A stretch of 64,000 bases of DNA from Bullera alba (taxonomy: Eukaryota > Basidiomycota > Tremellomycetes > Tremellales > Bulleraceae). A model generated the notes under the pieces. The model was given only the letters and a program-made list of their open reading frames with translations, did no database searches and had not been told where the DNA came from. This document shows, one piece after another, positions 19,346 to 31,391 of this stretch. The DNA is taken from positions 434,001-498,000 of the forward strand of contig BCIX01000006.1 in assembly GCA_001600095.1 (NCBI GenBank). Direction: 5' to 3'. The first letter of the stretch is position 1; every line of letters begins with the position of its first letter. A program made the translations under genes and the position numbers.

Positions 19346-22300
19346 ATGGCACCCGTCGCCATCTCCACCTCGCTCACATCGCCGCCGGGCCCACCGGCGG
19401 GCAAATCCCAGATCGCTGCGATGAACAAGGACCAAGGCTTGACCATTGACGGCAACGGAACGCCATACAGCTCTACATCCACCGCAGTCTCTGAATCCGG
19501 AGGATCGCCCAAGGAGGGCCACAACAGCGCTCACATTGGCAAAGCCCTCGCCGAGGAGAATCTGCCCCGAGCGACCGCTCGACCCGGACAGGAGGACTAC
19601 TACACTTCCCTCCTGCACTCTTCCGCCGCTGTCGTCACGACTAAACCCGGTTCGACAGTCTACGCCACTGCGATCGAAGTGCTCGAGGCGCTGGCAGTGC
19701 AAAACTCCGAGTCTGTCTGGGTGTACGACGACGCCGCGGCAGTTGGCTTTGGAGCGAGATTGGCCAAATGGGACAATGTCAAGGTGCACAAGGTGCAGAC
19801 TCGACAGGGAGCAGGATTGGAACTCGCCGGATACTCTCAAAAGACGTCGGGAGGTAAACTCAGCGTCTTTGCCTCCACCACCACCCTCCCCCACCTCTTG
19901 GAAAACCTCGAGTTGATCAAGGGTGATGTCGTGATCAACGTCGCCGCGACCACTCTGACCGAATCGCTCGAGATCAAGGACTCGCTGTTCGAGAAAAACG
20001 TCATCAAGTCTTTGGCTTCGCTGCCAGAGGACTGGCAAGTCGTCTTTTCGTCGAGGAACACTGTCGATGTCGCCGCCAAGGTCTACGGCACCGAGGGCAA
20101 GAAGACTGTTCACGTCGTCGACTCGACATACTTTGCCCGAGAGACCACCTCTTACACCTTCCCTTCGGCTTCCTCCCAGTCGATCGAGGAGTTTTCTCTC
20201 GTCAACGCCGAGGCCAAAGACGTCGTCGTCATTCCCGCCGGTCACCTCGCCTCGAACCTCGACGTCCCACAGACCACCGCTCTGCTCACCCTCAACACGC
20301 TCAACCCCTCCCCAGAGAGCCTGTTCACCGCGTTGACTGGCACCGAGAAGAAGACTGTTCAGGTCGTCGGCGGCACCAAGGCCGATGCCGATGCGCTCAA
20401 GGCTGTCATCCTGTCCGCGCTCTACTCTGCGTCTGGATCCAGCAAGGCAGTCTTCCCCACCGTCAAATCGACCGTCGCGACCACTTCATCGGACCTGTTC
20501 GACACTGTCGCCGCTATGCCCGAGAGCAAGACTGTGTCGTTCTACACTGCGCCATTATCCCCCCTGGCTCAACTCTTGGCCCACCTATTCATGTCGTCGC
20601 CTTCGTTGATCACTCGACTTGCAGAGTTTGGCTCGTCGTCGACCCGAGGCCTCAAGTCTGTGCTCGCACTCTCTCCCTCGTCTGCCACACCCGCTCCGAT
20701 CGACGTTCACGCCCAGAGCGACGTCACTTGGGTGTCCGACGCCAACGTCCTCAAGCAGACCGATGTCCTCTCCAACGCCGCGCCGGGCGGTATCCTCGTG
20801 CTCGAGCTCCCTTGGTCAGAGGAAGAGGTCCCGGCCAAGCTCTCCCGAGCTGAAATCTCCACCATCAAGGAGAAGAACCTCCGAGTCTTCTTGCTCGACC
20901 TCGACGTCAACTGCTCGCTCAACCCGATCAAGGAGCAGGTCGCCTTTTTGCTCCTCTACACTGGCTCTCAGCGACTGCCCAACGGGGTCAAAAAGGTTCT
21001 CGACGCCTTCCACAACGGTCACCTCGGCCGAGACGAGGTCGAGGAGGCTCAAGCCGGTCTGCTCGAGCTCGACTCTGCCGCCTGGTCGATCCCAGAGCTC
21101 GAAGAGGGCAAGACGGAGAAGATCAAGTCGGTCTGGGAATGGGACGCTCTGGATGGCGCGACCGGTCTCATCGACCTGAGCACCGACGACAACCCCGTCA
21201 AGGCCACTTGGGACCATGCTGCCCGACACTTGCTGTTCAAAGAGGCCTTTGCGGTCGAGCAAGAGGAGAAGACGCTGTTTAAAAACGACGACAAGTTGAT
21301 CGGCCCCGCCGTCAAAGCCCTTCGACCCTCGATGGCGGACGAGACCTTCCTCGTCACTGTGACCGAGAACCGACGATTGACGCCATTGACGTACGACCGA
21401 AACGTCTTCCACCTCGAGCTCGACACTGCGGGCACGGGACTCAAGTACGAGATTGGCGAGGCTATTGGTATCCACGGCTGGAACGATGCTCAGGAAGTGC
21501 TCGACTTTTGCTCGTGGTACGGCTTGGAGCCAGAGGCTTTGGTGTCTTTCCCCAACCCGCTCAAGTCGGGCACCATCGAGACCAGAACCATCTTCCAGCT
21601 CTTGCAGCAGAATGTCGACTTGTTCGGTCGACCAGGCAAGGCGTTCTACGCGGCGCTATCAAAGCTCGCGACGAAAAAGTCGGACGCCATGACGCTCAAG
21701 TTCATCTCTGCGCCAGAGGGAGCCGAGCTGTTCAAGAAGATGGCCGAGAACGAAACGGTCACTTTCGCCGATGTTCTGTACCGATTCCGAACAGCCCGAC
21801 CCTCGATCGAGGAGCTGGTCGGTTTGATCCCAGAGATCAAGCCGAGGCACTACAGTATCGCCTCGAGTCAGAAGGCTATTGGCGACAAGGTCGAGTTGTT
21901 GATTGTCACTGTTGACTGGATCTCGTCTACTGGTGAGCACCTCGCTCGTACCGTGAGGTCTTTGCTGACTGGGTGCAGGCTCCCCGCGATTCGGTCAGTG
22001 CACGCGATACCTCGCCGCACTTGCCCCCGGAGCCAAGGTCACCGTCTCGATCAAGCCGTCCGTCATGAAGCTCCCACCCGATGACAAGCAGCCCATCATC
22101 ATGGCCGGTCTCGGTACCGGGTGAGTCACGCATCTCAACATCAATGTAATAAGCTGATGGGGATTCTAGTGCCGCGCCGTTCCGAGCATTCATGCAGCAC
22201 CGAGCATGGCAGCGATCGCAAGGTGTCGAGGTCGGACCTCTGATCTACTACTTTGGTTCGAGATACCGATCCCAGGAGTACCTCTACGGCGAGGAGATCG

Positions 22301-22602
22301 AGGCGTACATTGACAGCGGTGTCATTTCCCACGCCGGACTCGCCTTCTCCAGAGACGGCAAGGACAAGGTGTACATCCAGCACAAGATGAAGCAGGATAG
22401 TAAACTCCTCAGCGACTCTCTGCTCGGCAGGGGCTCCGACGCGGCCTACTTTTACCTCTGTGGACCGACATGGCCCGTGCCAGACGTGTTCGAGGCGCTC
22501 GTCAGCAGTCTGGTCGAGGTCGGTGGAATGGAAAGGCAAAAGGCCGAGGCGTACATTGAGGATCTCAAGGAGGAGGAGCGATACGTGCTCGAGGTGTACT
22601 AG
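19346..22602 (+). CDS. MET10: Sulfite reductase (NADPH) flavoprotein alpha-component
   Basis: Three exons: 19346-21932, 21979-22120 and 22170-22602. The first ATG gives MAPVAISTSLTSPPG. The N-terminal half is the pyruvate:ferredoxin-oxidoreductase-like region (GSTVYATAIEVLEALAVQN). The C-terminal half is a ferredoxin-NADP reductase-type module: RLTPLTYDRNVFHLELD, YEIGEAIGIHGWND, the FAD-contact RHYSIASSQ, and the NADPH site GLGTGAAPFRAFMQHR. The C-terminus is ERYVLEVY, with the final aromatic that stacks on flavin in this family. No flavodoxin domain is present, as expected for fungal Met10, which pairs with Met5 to reduce sulfite to sulfide in methionine and cysteine synthesis. The introns lie only in the reductase part. 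Confidence 0.95.
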
Positions 22603-22997
22603 TCTGGAGTTTCAATAGGGTCTTGTAGATACATGTTTGTGCAGCAGTATATGCACAGTAGATGCTTGTCTGGCGTGACTACAGCTGTAACATGGACGAC
22701 CACCCACTTGGCCTTCGCCGGTCGCCACTGACACGTCGACGCCGGTTTCAGCAAATTCAAAATAAACTCGGCGCCAACGTCGGTGATGATTCATGCTCTG
22801 TCAAACATCGCCAGTCGCCCTTGTTCTTCATCATTCAGTGTACATGATCACGTCCACCTAGACACGTAGCATAGCTACGACATAGACGTTTCCGTGTCGT
22901 CCCTCTGTCGTTCTCCGCTCATCGATCGCCCATCACCACTCCGGCCTCTCCACGTCATCGCTCTTCGCCTTGAGATCACTGTACAAGTCCACCCAGC
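22603..22997. other. Intergenic, ERO1 promoter
   Basis: MET10 3' flank and ERO1 upstream region. No other feature was recognised. Confidence 0.5.
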
Positions 22998-24986
22998 ATG
23001 GTCCGCCTGAACACCCTTCTGGCGGCATTATCCCTCACAGCGACATCTCTTGGTCTCGGCAGCGATACCCTCAAGCCAGATAGCAGGATCGCGCGGAACG
23101 TCCTAGAGGGTAAATCAGAGGGATACTGCTCGGTAAGCCGACTCTCTAGTCAACTCACCTCTCGTATGCGACTCTGGATTGACCACTTTGGTAGCCATCC
23201 GGACCTATAGAATCTACGCACTGCGAGTACGAACAGGTCGAGCTGCTCAACAAGGATCTCTTCCCGGCCGTCCAGAAACTCGTCCAATACCCCTTTTTCA
23301 GACACTACAAGGTGGATCTCTATCGCGAATGCCCGTTCTGGTACGAGAATGGCTTTTGCATGAATCGTGCTTGTGGTGTAGAGGAGACAGACGAGGTGGG
23401 CAGGCGGGATCACAGTCTCTGGACGGCGCTGATATCGGAACAGAGCGAGATACCCGAGAAATGGAGGAGACAAGCCTTGTCCGAGGTCAGAGTGTCGTCC
23501 ATAGAGGTGAGTGTCTTGCAAGGCTGAGGTTGAGTGCTCATCGCCGCTCAGGATGAAGGAGTGTCTAGTTGCTACTTCCGTGAACAGGACTTTTGCTACA
23601 TTGAAGACGATGCGACGCAGGGTGAGCAACCCAATCCGCTCTAGGGCTTAGACTGATCGCTCGTAGATGGTCAATACATCGACTTGGTGATCAACCCGGA
23701 GCGATTCACCGGATACGCTGGAGACTCGGCACATAATGTCTGGCGGGCGATATACGAGGAAAACTGCTTCGGCCTTTCTGAAGCTGCCCTCTCGGAGAGC
23801 TCGGCGAGGGGCACGAGTGGGAGACCAAAGGCGGGGACTCTAGGGAGCGTGTTGACCGGCGCCGCGGGCATGGGTCAGAGTGGAGCTGGCGTCGGGTTCA
23901 GCAAGCTGAGCGAAGGGTGGGGAACGGAGATGGTCAAGGGTTCCAGAGACGCGGAACTCTGCGAGGAGAAAAAGGTGTACTATAGGGTGATATCGGGTGA
24001 GTCGGCGCAGCGCACCAATCGGTATTTTTGCTAACTTTGCCAGGGCTACACGCTTCCATATCAATACACATCTGTCACGATTATCTCGACCAATCGACCG
24101 GAGTCTGGTCGCCGAATCTCGAGTGTTTCATCAACCGGCTGGCATCGCATCCAGAGCGCCTATCAAATGTGTATTTCAACGCTGTGCTGTTGATGCGGGC
24201 GGTATCCCGTGCAGCGCCGTACCTCGAGGCTTATGATATTGGCACTGCGCCTAATACCCGCTTGGTCGACGACAAGGTTTTAAAGAAGCGATCCGAGGAC
24301 AAGGCCGCGAGGAATACTTTGAAAGAGGTCCTCGCGCTGGCGGAGAAGGGGGAGAGCGGGTTTGACGAAAAGGACTTCTTCGCCGGCGAAGACAGCTTGG
24401 TGAGTGCAATTTTGCGAATCATCGTGAATTCGGCTTACAACTTTCAGTTGTTGAAAGAGCAATTCAAGACACACTTCCGAAACGTCTCGCGGATCATGGA
24501 CTGCGTTGGGTGTGACAAATGCAGGCTGTGGGGCAAACTCCAGGTGTCTGGTCTGGGCACTGCGCTCAAGATCCTATTCGAGCTGGACGAGGAGGCTCTA
24601 GAGTGAGTAAACTCCACATGGGGTCATGCTGACAATCACATAGCCCGAAAATCAACCCGGACCTCTTGCAACGCTCCGAGGTGGTAGCACTGTTCAACAC
24701 CCTTCACAGGATATCCGAGAGTTTGGCCTCTGTGGAAGACTTTAGGAAGATGTACGCCTCGACACAGCAAGCCGAGCTGGAGGCAGCGAGACATCGTACC
24801 GAGCATCGAGCATCTTCTGCCCCGTCGTCAGCCTGGTGGTCGGCATCGACGGGATTGGGCGTCGTGCTGTCTGTGGTGGAAAGCCTGAGGAGGGGGTGTG
24901 TGGGGTGTATAGAGTTTTGTATGGACAAGTTGGAAAAGGGCCCATTGGCCGATTGGCTCGGGGTCTGGAGCCACCAAGAGCTGTAG
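22998..24986 (+). CDS. ERO1: Endoplasmic reticulum oxidoreductin 1
   Basis: Multi-exon. Signal peptide [20 protein letters not shown]. Then [36 protein letters not shown] and the shuttle cysteines in FCMNRAC (C-x4-C). Next are [34 protein letters not shown] and [11 protein letters not shown]. After a Gly/Ser-rich insertion come [14 protein letters not shown], a [14 protein letters not shown] active site (C-x2-C) and [15 protein letters not shown]. Ero1 is an FAD enzyme that oxidises protein disulfide isomerase with O2 in the ER lumen. The C-terminal tail after [11 protein letters not shown] has no membrane anchor that can be seen clearly. All main catalytic cysteines are present; the exon junctions are in frame. 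Confidence 0.95.
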
Positions 24987-25064
24987 CTGTAGATGAGATG
25001 TCGAGCATGCAGCTGCACCGCGGTTCGGGATCGCGCTGGGTGTACCTGTGTGCACCTCGGCTGA

Positions 25065-25262
25065 TTGGCGATGAGGGATTGGCGAATTCGGAGATGAGCG
25101 GTCCGGCGGTTCGGCCAACAGACTTGGCCGAATAAATCGCCAACTGAAACAATCGCCAACTAGTTGATCATCTCGCCAACTTTTAGGTGAGATCGCCAAT
25201 CACCTGGTGGGAGTTGGCGAGGGGGTGAAGCTCGTTGGCGAACGTCGAGTCGGTATTGGCGA
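25065..25262 (+). promoter_or_regulatory. Array of nine TTGGCGA motifs before the D-amino-acid oxidase gene
   Basis: Exact copies of TTGGCGA or its complement TCGCCAA start at 25065, 25079, 25137, 25153, 25173, 25193, 25214, 25235 and 25256. The first two and last three face forward; the middle four are reversed. Spacing between the last seven is 16, 20, 20, 21, 21 and 21 bases, close to two helical turns. A TATA-like tgtatatata follows at 25281-25290, and the ATG is 70 bases beyond that. It is read as a binding array for one sequence-specific factor acting on the oxidase gene. The factor is unknown. Confidence 0.85.
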
Positions 25263-25359
25263 GGGGCTTTTGGCCAGTGGTGTATATATACCCTCGTTCG
25301 CGATTCGCTCCTCCTCAGTACCCGCCTCGCCCGCCCACAAACCCCACAATTCAACGATC

Positions 25360-26617
25360 ATGCCTGCTCGTCCTATAGTCGTCGTAGGAGCCGGCATCAT
25401 CGGACTCACCACCGCAGTCCGCATACTCCAATCTGAAGCGGTTCAGCGGTCTGGAGCAAAGGTGCATGTGATAGCGGGTCACTTGCCTAACGACCCCCTG
25501 GATGCGAGATACGCCTCCACGATCGCTGGTGCCCATCACCTCAGTTTCGCCGATGACAACGACGTCAGGCAGTCCACCTGGGACAAGAAGAGTGAGCCCC
25601 CCAACAGGGTATGGAGCTGATGGATAGCCTTTAGAGTCATGTATGACGAGTGGAGGGCGGAAGGCGAGGTGACGGGGTTGATGCTCCTCAAGCAGACAGA
25701 GTATTACGTCGGCACGGACAGCCACCTGAAGATATACGAGAGTCATCCAAATGTGAGCAATATGCCTTGACGAATACATATTGATTGTGGTATAGTTCGA
25801 GGTCAAAGACGTCTCACGGTCCGAGTTGTCCTTCCCCGCCGACCACTCTATAGCCTTCACCTCGCTCACCATGACGCCGAGGGTATACCTAAATCGGCTG
25901 CTGGCACAGATCGTTGCTCTTGGCGGCAGGATACATCGACTCGAAATACCCTCCCTCGACTATCTCTCTAGTCCGGCGGTCCGATCGCTCATTGGGCCAG
26001 AACCGCCTTCGAGCGTGGTTCTTTGCGTTGGAATCGGTGCGCTCACGCTCAGGGGCGTAGAGGACAAGACGGTTTACCCAACACGAGGTCAGGTGGTCAA
26101 GGTCAAAGCCCCCTGGATCCGAGATGGCTTCACTCGGCAGATTGGAGATCTTGAAGGCGGCGAAGGTGGTCAGAGGACATACATCATCCCTAGGCCGGAC
26201 GGCGAGGTGATCCTTGGCGGGACTAGAGAAGAAGGGGATTGGTATCCCTACCCCCGTCCGGACACAACGGAGGATATACTCAAGAGGGCCTTAGAGATCT
26301 GTCCGGGTCTCAAACCGGCAAACCAGTCCGCCAAGTCATTATCTACAGACCTAATATCGCAGACGACACTATCCCCACGACAAGGCTCCCCGCTCTCGGG
26401 CATGGTGATTGATCAATTGGTTGGGTTCAGGCCTTCGAGGCGGGACGGCGTGAGGTTGGAGTATGGCCCAGACCTGAGACTGGGATCGAAGCCCACGACG
26501 GTGGTATACAACTATGGTCATGGAGGGGCCGGGTGGCAGAGCTGCTGGGGCACAGCGGACGATGCGGCCGAGTTGGTGCTGAAAGCCGGCGAGAGGGGGG
26601 TCAGGGCAAGGCTGTAG
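25360..26617 (+). CDS. D-amino-acid oxidase, peroxisomal
   Basis: Three exons give about 370 residues. [20 protein letters not shown] is the FAD-binding Rossmann start (G-x-G-x-x-G). Then [17 protein letters not shown], the FAD/substrate-proximal [68 protein letters not shown] and the C-terminal signature [19 protein letters not shown]. The tail ARL fits a PTS1 peroxisomal signal. DAAO oxidises D-amino acids to keto acids, ammonia and H2O2, letting yeasts use D-amino acids as nitrogen source. The promoter holds the TTGGCGA array. A hydrolase, a Zn2Cys6 regulator and a transporter follow, suggesting a catabolic cluster. Confidence 0.93.
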
Positions 26618-27259
26618 CCTACTGGAGGATGGCATATGAGCAGAGAGAGATCTTAGCGACTGGGAGCGACGATGCATTGAACGGTGCTTGCTCTATGGTG
26701 CTTACGCCTTACGGTGCTTTGTGATCCGTGATCTAGACCTGACTCTGAAGAAGACGTATAAAGACGCCTATATCTTCACCCTGGCTAGGCGTGTGGACCG
26801 TCCTGAGAGGCCAGAATTAGGCTTTTCACAAATGCCCGTTATGTAGCGTTTGGGTTATTGGGTTAAAACCCATCGAGCCCAACGAACCCGGGTTTAAACC
26901 TCCACTCTGGCCAGAGGCCTAAGATCTGAACGCTTGATAGGCTCATGATTCTGTCCCTCAAAGTGCCACAAGGCGTGCGTCTTGACGGCGGGGAAGCATC
27001 GGAGAAATCGCCTCGCGGTCCGCGGAGTGACCGGTGCTCCGCGCAACCCAAGCTGAACACATCTCTGAGACATCCACCGTCCACCAACCGTCCACCGACC
27101 ATTGCACGGTCCGTTCTGTCTGCTTGGATTGCCGAATGCACCAACAGTCGCCGTACTGTTGACTCGCGGCCATGCTGCTCAGAATCAAATACTCGATGCA
27201 ATCAGCTGGCTGGACACTCGCATCCCCAAACGTGCCGCGAGATACGTGCTCGATAAATC
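26618..27259. other. Intergenic with hydrolase promoter
   Basis: Holds the inverted repeat at 27021-27043. A GGGTT/AACCC-rich stretch (26850-26900) includes a 10-base palindrome, aacccgggtt. No gene was recognised. Confidence 0.5.
27021..27043. promoter_or_regulatory. CGCGGAG-N9-CTCCGCG inverted repeat upstream of hydrolase
   Basis: A perfect 7-base inverted repeat, about 217 bases before the hydrolase ATG. It contains CGG/CCG half-sites 13 bases apart, the everted or inverted arrangement bound by Zn2Cys6 factors. The same half-sites flank 8 bases at 33898-33919 in the transporter promoter. Confidence 0.6.
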
Positions 27260-28523
27260 ATGGGCCTGCTCGACTGGCTCTTACCCAGACCCGACCGCAA
27301 GCCGGCTGATATTCCCCAGACCGCATCAAGATGGCTTCCCGACTCGGAGGTACAGCCCGTCTCGTGCCCGCCCTGTCGCGCCGACATGCCTCGGGTCTCG
27401 GTGCTCGAAGCGGCCAAGGAGCAAGTACAGCCCAAAGCGGCCCATGGGTTTCTGATACGCTCAAAGTCGTCCTGTGTGGGTAACATCGGTCAGGAGTTCG
27501 TCTTAGAGGTCTCGGCTGACGCATGGATAGAAAGAGCCCCTGGTGGCCAAGGCGCGTGATGGGGAGCGGATCCTCTATCTCCTAGTCGGGGGCGCGTACA
27601 TTCTTGCGCATTCCCTCGACACGCACACCGGGTTCAGCTTGGCCAAGATCACTGGCGATCGTGTCTTTAGTGAGTCACGGCGTTGATGGAGCTGACGCTA
27701 GCCGTCAACTATCGAAAGTCGCTCAGTGCCAACTCTGCATTCCCCGCATGTCTATGGGACGCATTGGCAGGATGGCAGTATCTGATCGAGGAGCTTGGGT
27801 TCAGGCCAGAGGTACGTTTTGCCCCCGACGCCAAAGCTGAGCGATCAGAACATTGTCGTTTGCGGGGATAGTGCTGGAGGCAATCTCTCCCTCGCAATGG
27901 TGCGCTACTTGGACGAGCTCCGCTCTACCGGCTACAACACATGGGGACTGCCTCGTCAATTGTTTCTCAACTCTGTGCGCGAGATCATGCCATGGAGAGG
28001 AGGATACTGACATGTTTAGCCATGGGCTGACCCCACTGCATCGATTGGCAGGGCTGAAAAGTTTCGCCGCACGAACGTGAGTCGAACAGCCATAGTCCTC
28101 GCGACTGACGTCCTAGATGATCGGCATGTACATGAGGTATGTCGTCACTCCCTCTCACGTCCGACACTTTCAGTCCCCCGCAGTGAACCCATATATCTGC
28201 CCCGCGCTATGCGGCTATGACCTGTTCAAGCGGCTTGCCCAGGCCGACGTAAAGGTCTACGTGTCTGCTGGAGCGGACGAGATGCTGCTCGATGAGATAC
28301 TCCTGCTCAAGGACAAGATGGTCGAGCAGGGTCTAAACGTCTTCTATCGAACCGTGAGTTGAACTATGCGTGCCGACTCGCTGAATGTTAGATCCCCCAC
28401 GGCACTCATAGCGCTTTTGCCGAGTTTGAGAGAAAGACTGAACCGCAGTATGAGCGTGATTGGCTGGTGGTCAAAAAGGACTTTTCTGCTTTCTGGTTTG
28501 GGCAGCCGATGGAGCGGGATTGA
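27260..28523 (+). CDS. Alpha/beta hydrolase of the hormone-sensitive-lipase (esterase) family
   Basis: Seven short exons. Read in order: MGLLDWLLPRPDRK; after a GTGGGT...GATAG intron RILYLLVGGAYILAHS; then VFTVNYRKSLSANSAFPACL, the nucleophile elbow NIVVCGDSAGGNLSLA and LFLNSPWADPTASI (joined across a 45-base intron, 27974-28018). Next come VYVSAGADEMLLDE (acid residue) and RTIPHGTHSAFAEF (catalytic His), ending FWFGQPMERD. Ser, Asp and His of the triad are present. The oxyanion motif usually HGG[GA] reads VGGA, so its first His is missing. Likely cytoplasmic esterase or amidase; substrate unknown. The 5' end is the least certain part: the ATG at 27260 is the first that keeps frame. Confidence 0.8.
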
Positions 28524-28628
28524 GTGTTCGTACATTATCAATGATGCATACGGCGTCTGGTTAGCGCCCTGGTCTAGGCTACAGTCTATCATTCTCTAGG
28601 AATCTAGCTTGGAGAGAGTGACGAGTTG

Positions 28629-31299
28629 TTACATATTATACCTGATATCATTGCCCTCGCTCGCTTGCGCCTGCGGATCGAAAGAGAATAGACTGTGCCC
28701 ATGTCAGCCATGGTTCACTACTCCAAGTTGGGGGAGACACTCACCCGTAGAGATTGGCCCCGTAATCCGGCATGTCCGAGAGTACGTTGCCTAAAAGCGC
28801 GTTGAACGCGTCGTTCATGTACTCTGGCTGGCCAGAGCCATCCAAAGTGGTCGGGGGATTCATTTCATTTCCAGCAACTCCCGATCCGTTGGCGAGTACT
28901 TCCAGCAAAGCCAGTATGTCCCTAGAAAGGTCAGCTCTATGGCCTTTGCGATCGAGATATTTCATACCCTGTGCGCCCGGCACTTCTTGACCAAGGCTCC
29001 GAGTTCCGCAAAGCCTCTTTGCAGGCCCGGACGGCGCCCAAGACCTGACTCCTGTCCGCATGCGAGAGCTCCACATTGCTCAGATACATGAGCAAGACGA
29101 CGCCCGGCACAAACGCAGACATGGTGCTCATGGACCAGCAGTGTGGCCAGTGAGGACCTCGTACGTCAACCAGTACGGCAAGCTCGTTGGCAGCTTGCAC
29201 GCAGGCGTCGGCAGACTTGCTGGACCACCAAGCGGCATTGGACTGGACCGGGTTTGGCTTTGCCAAGGTGAGCTGAGATAGTTAGCAAACAGGAGGAGAG
29301 CAGGTCAAACTCACTCGAGCGACCCAGTATGATTGATCAAGCAAGTACTCCTGCAAGGAATGCCCAGTTCCGCCCAAACTTGTCTCCAAGGGCGAGTACC
29401 GACGCCATGCGTCGACTTGTTCCAAGTGACCCTTGAGGTCTGTTTGCTCGCCCGCCTGACGAAGTCTGTCAGCCGGTACGTGTCTACAACCCACCCTGGC
29501 CTCCTGAGCTCTCTGCATGATCTCTGATAGGGCAAGCAACCGAGTGAAGACTGGCATGCCTGCGAAATGGAGTGTGGGCACATCGGTCAGGTCGGGAAGG
29601 CTAGCTCGGATTCTGGCATTAGCTACTGTTCAAAGAAGTGACATACTCGGATGTGAGCAGCGCCGGTGTCCTCCCGAGCCAAGAAGTGATATTCCGATCG
29701 AGGTAGATCAAGCACCAGAATGTTCTTTGGTAGTCTTCCTGCTCGGCAGTGGTCTTGAAGACTAGCGAAGCTCTGGGGCGATGAAGCGCTAGGTCGACGC
29801 AGGCTTTCAACCCGTTCGAGGTGATGAGGCAAACGGTCGTGGGAACAGAGGATCGTGATACGAACATGGCCAAGAGCTGAAAGGGTGAGCAATATTCCGC
29901 TTAAATGCCACTCACCACTTGGGCTTGAAGATCCGACACATTTGGCAGCGCGAGCAGGTTGTTCCCCAGCTTGATCGCCTCTTGGAGATATCGCCATCCA
30001 GCAGACTGAGTGGGAATCTCGCGTGCCCTGTCCTCTGGCCGCAGCGGATCGTCCTGCGCAGACCAATACACCTCTTGGGATGACACCCACCTCGAAGCCA
30101 CGGCAAAGACTAGCAGGCTCAGCCTGGCAAATGCCCTATCGGTACGCCATCTTCCCATCGCGTAGTCCCTCTCAAAGTCCGACTTTCGCAAGACTGGAAG
30201 ATAGAGCCCCTCGTGGGAGAAGTATGCCCTGATGAGATCGTTGGCGAGTGCGTATGAGGGCCATCTCCCGTAATCTAATGCCGGGTCTGCAGGATTGAAA
30301 ACGGCCAACTCCCATCTAGGCAACTGCCAATGTTCGGCCCGTCTGGACATGGCAAAGCTCGCAAGATGATGGCGAAACTGTTGCAAGTGACTTGGCGATC
30401 CGTCGGCAGTCATCTTTGTTGCACGGTCGTTGATGAGCGCAGCGATCAAGGATTGATAGGCTTGATTGACCGTCAGTATAAGGCCACGACGACTCTGGCC
30501 TTGAACTGACAGTCGGGTCCGTGATACCGGTAGCCTTCTGGAAACTCCATCGAATCGCGCCCGGTAACATATTCTTGCGCCTGTTCTCCTTTACAGCCAT
30601 GGTTGGCAGGTAAAGCAATTCGGTCGTGAGATGTGAAAGACGGGCGAAAGCTGTCCTCGCTAGATGTACCTGTAGACGTAGGTTGCGCTGTTGAGCCTGC
30701 ACTTGGGCCGACCTCGCGTCCGCCCTCGTTGCGCGGCTCCGGAACCCATCGAGATCGCTCGGTGATCCCGCGAAGATAGTCGGGCAAGCGGAACTGGTCA
30801 CGGACGAGTGGAGGACCTAGGTAGCGCGAGAGGTCAATGTCCGGTCGAATATCGCTAAACATGCGTTCGAGCAGAGAGTATCGATGTTCCACCGCGTCCA
30901 GGTAGCCGGTGGGTAGCTCTTCCGCTTTGGCAGCTTTGGTCAAGTTGACATCTGGAAAGACACACTCCACCTCGTGCTCGATACAATTTGCGCAGCCTGC
31001 TTGATGAGCTGTGCGTTGCGCGACCGGGGACATACGTTGCACTTGGCCCTCCTTGTCCCACCGTATGCCCTCACAGCGGACCTGCAAGGGGTGAGTGAAT
31101 GAACGAAAGAGCCACGCTTACTCTACGCTCTGTCAGAATGTCAGCCTAGAAGAGGATTGCGCCCTTGCACTTACTCCTGCAAGCCTCGCATGCCCTCTGC
31201 CCATATCAGCCACAAACTTGGATTGGCACTGACCTGATTCCGGCGACGCTTCTGTGTCCTATTCGCCGGCGGCAGCGATTCCTCCTCAGAAGCGGACAT
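28629..31299 (-). CDS. Zn2Cys6 fungal transcription factor
   Basis: Start MSASEEESLPPANRTQKRRR. The zinc cluster is assembled from four exons: RACEACR, then an 8-nt exon at 31122-31129 supplying KRR, then VRCEG. The second half is CANCIEHEVECVF, giving C-x2-C-x6-C and C-x2-C-x6-C with a longer than usual linker. A linker helix follows (LDAVEHRYSLLERMFSDI), then the fungal-specific middle homology region (LIRAYFSHEGLYLPVLRKSDF, RTDRAFARLSLLVFAVASR, QAVDLALHRPR-like, WCLIYLDRNITSWLGR). The tail is EYMNDAFNALLGNVLSD. The stop is either TGA right after YG (28741) or, with a last GTGAGT intron, TAA at 28629. It sits between the hydrolase and the transporter, so it is a candidate regulator of both. 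Confidence 0.85.
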
Positions 31300-31391
31300 C
31301 AGGAGGACGGGGCGTCGAGGCCCAGAGCGGTTTCGGGTGATCGATCAACTTGGAGGTTGACAAGCACGAAACCAAATCTGTACAGGTTCGC

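Noticed and set aside
19091..20245. 384-codon open frame on the minus strand over MET10
   Set aside because: It is antisense to the strongly coding MET10 exon, has low-complexity Arg/Gly/Val composition and no recognisable motif; a shadow of codon bias.
20816..21475. 219-codon minus-strand frame over MET10
   Set aside because: Antisense shadow of a GC-rich coding exon; no domain.
26850..26900. GGGTT/AACCC-rich segment resembling telomeric repeats
   Set aside because: Only a few imperfect units in mixed orientation; no tandem array.
27970..28013. Minus-strand SPWHDLAH reading that suggested a small inversion in the hydrolase gene
   Set aside because: A 45-base intron (27974-28018, CTGACATGTTTAG end) restores LNSPWADP on the plus strand, so no inversion is needed.
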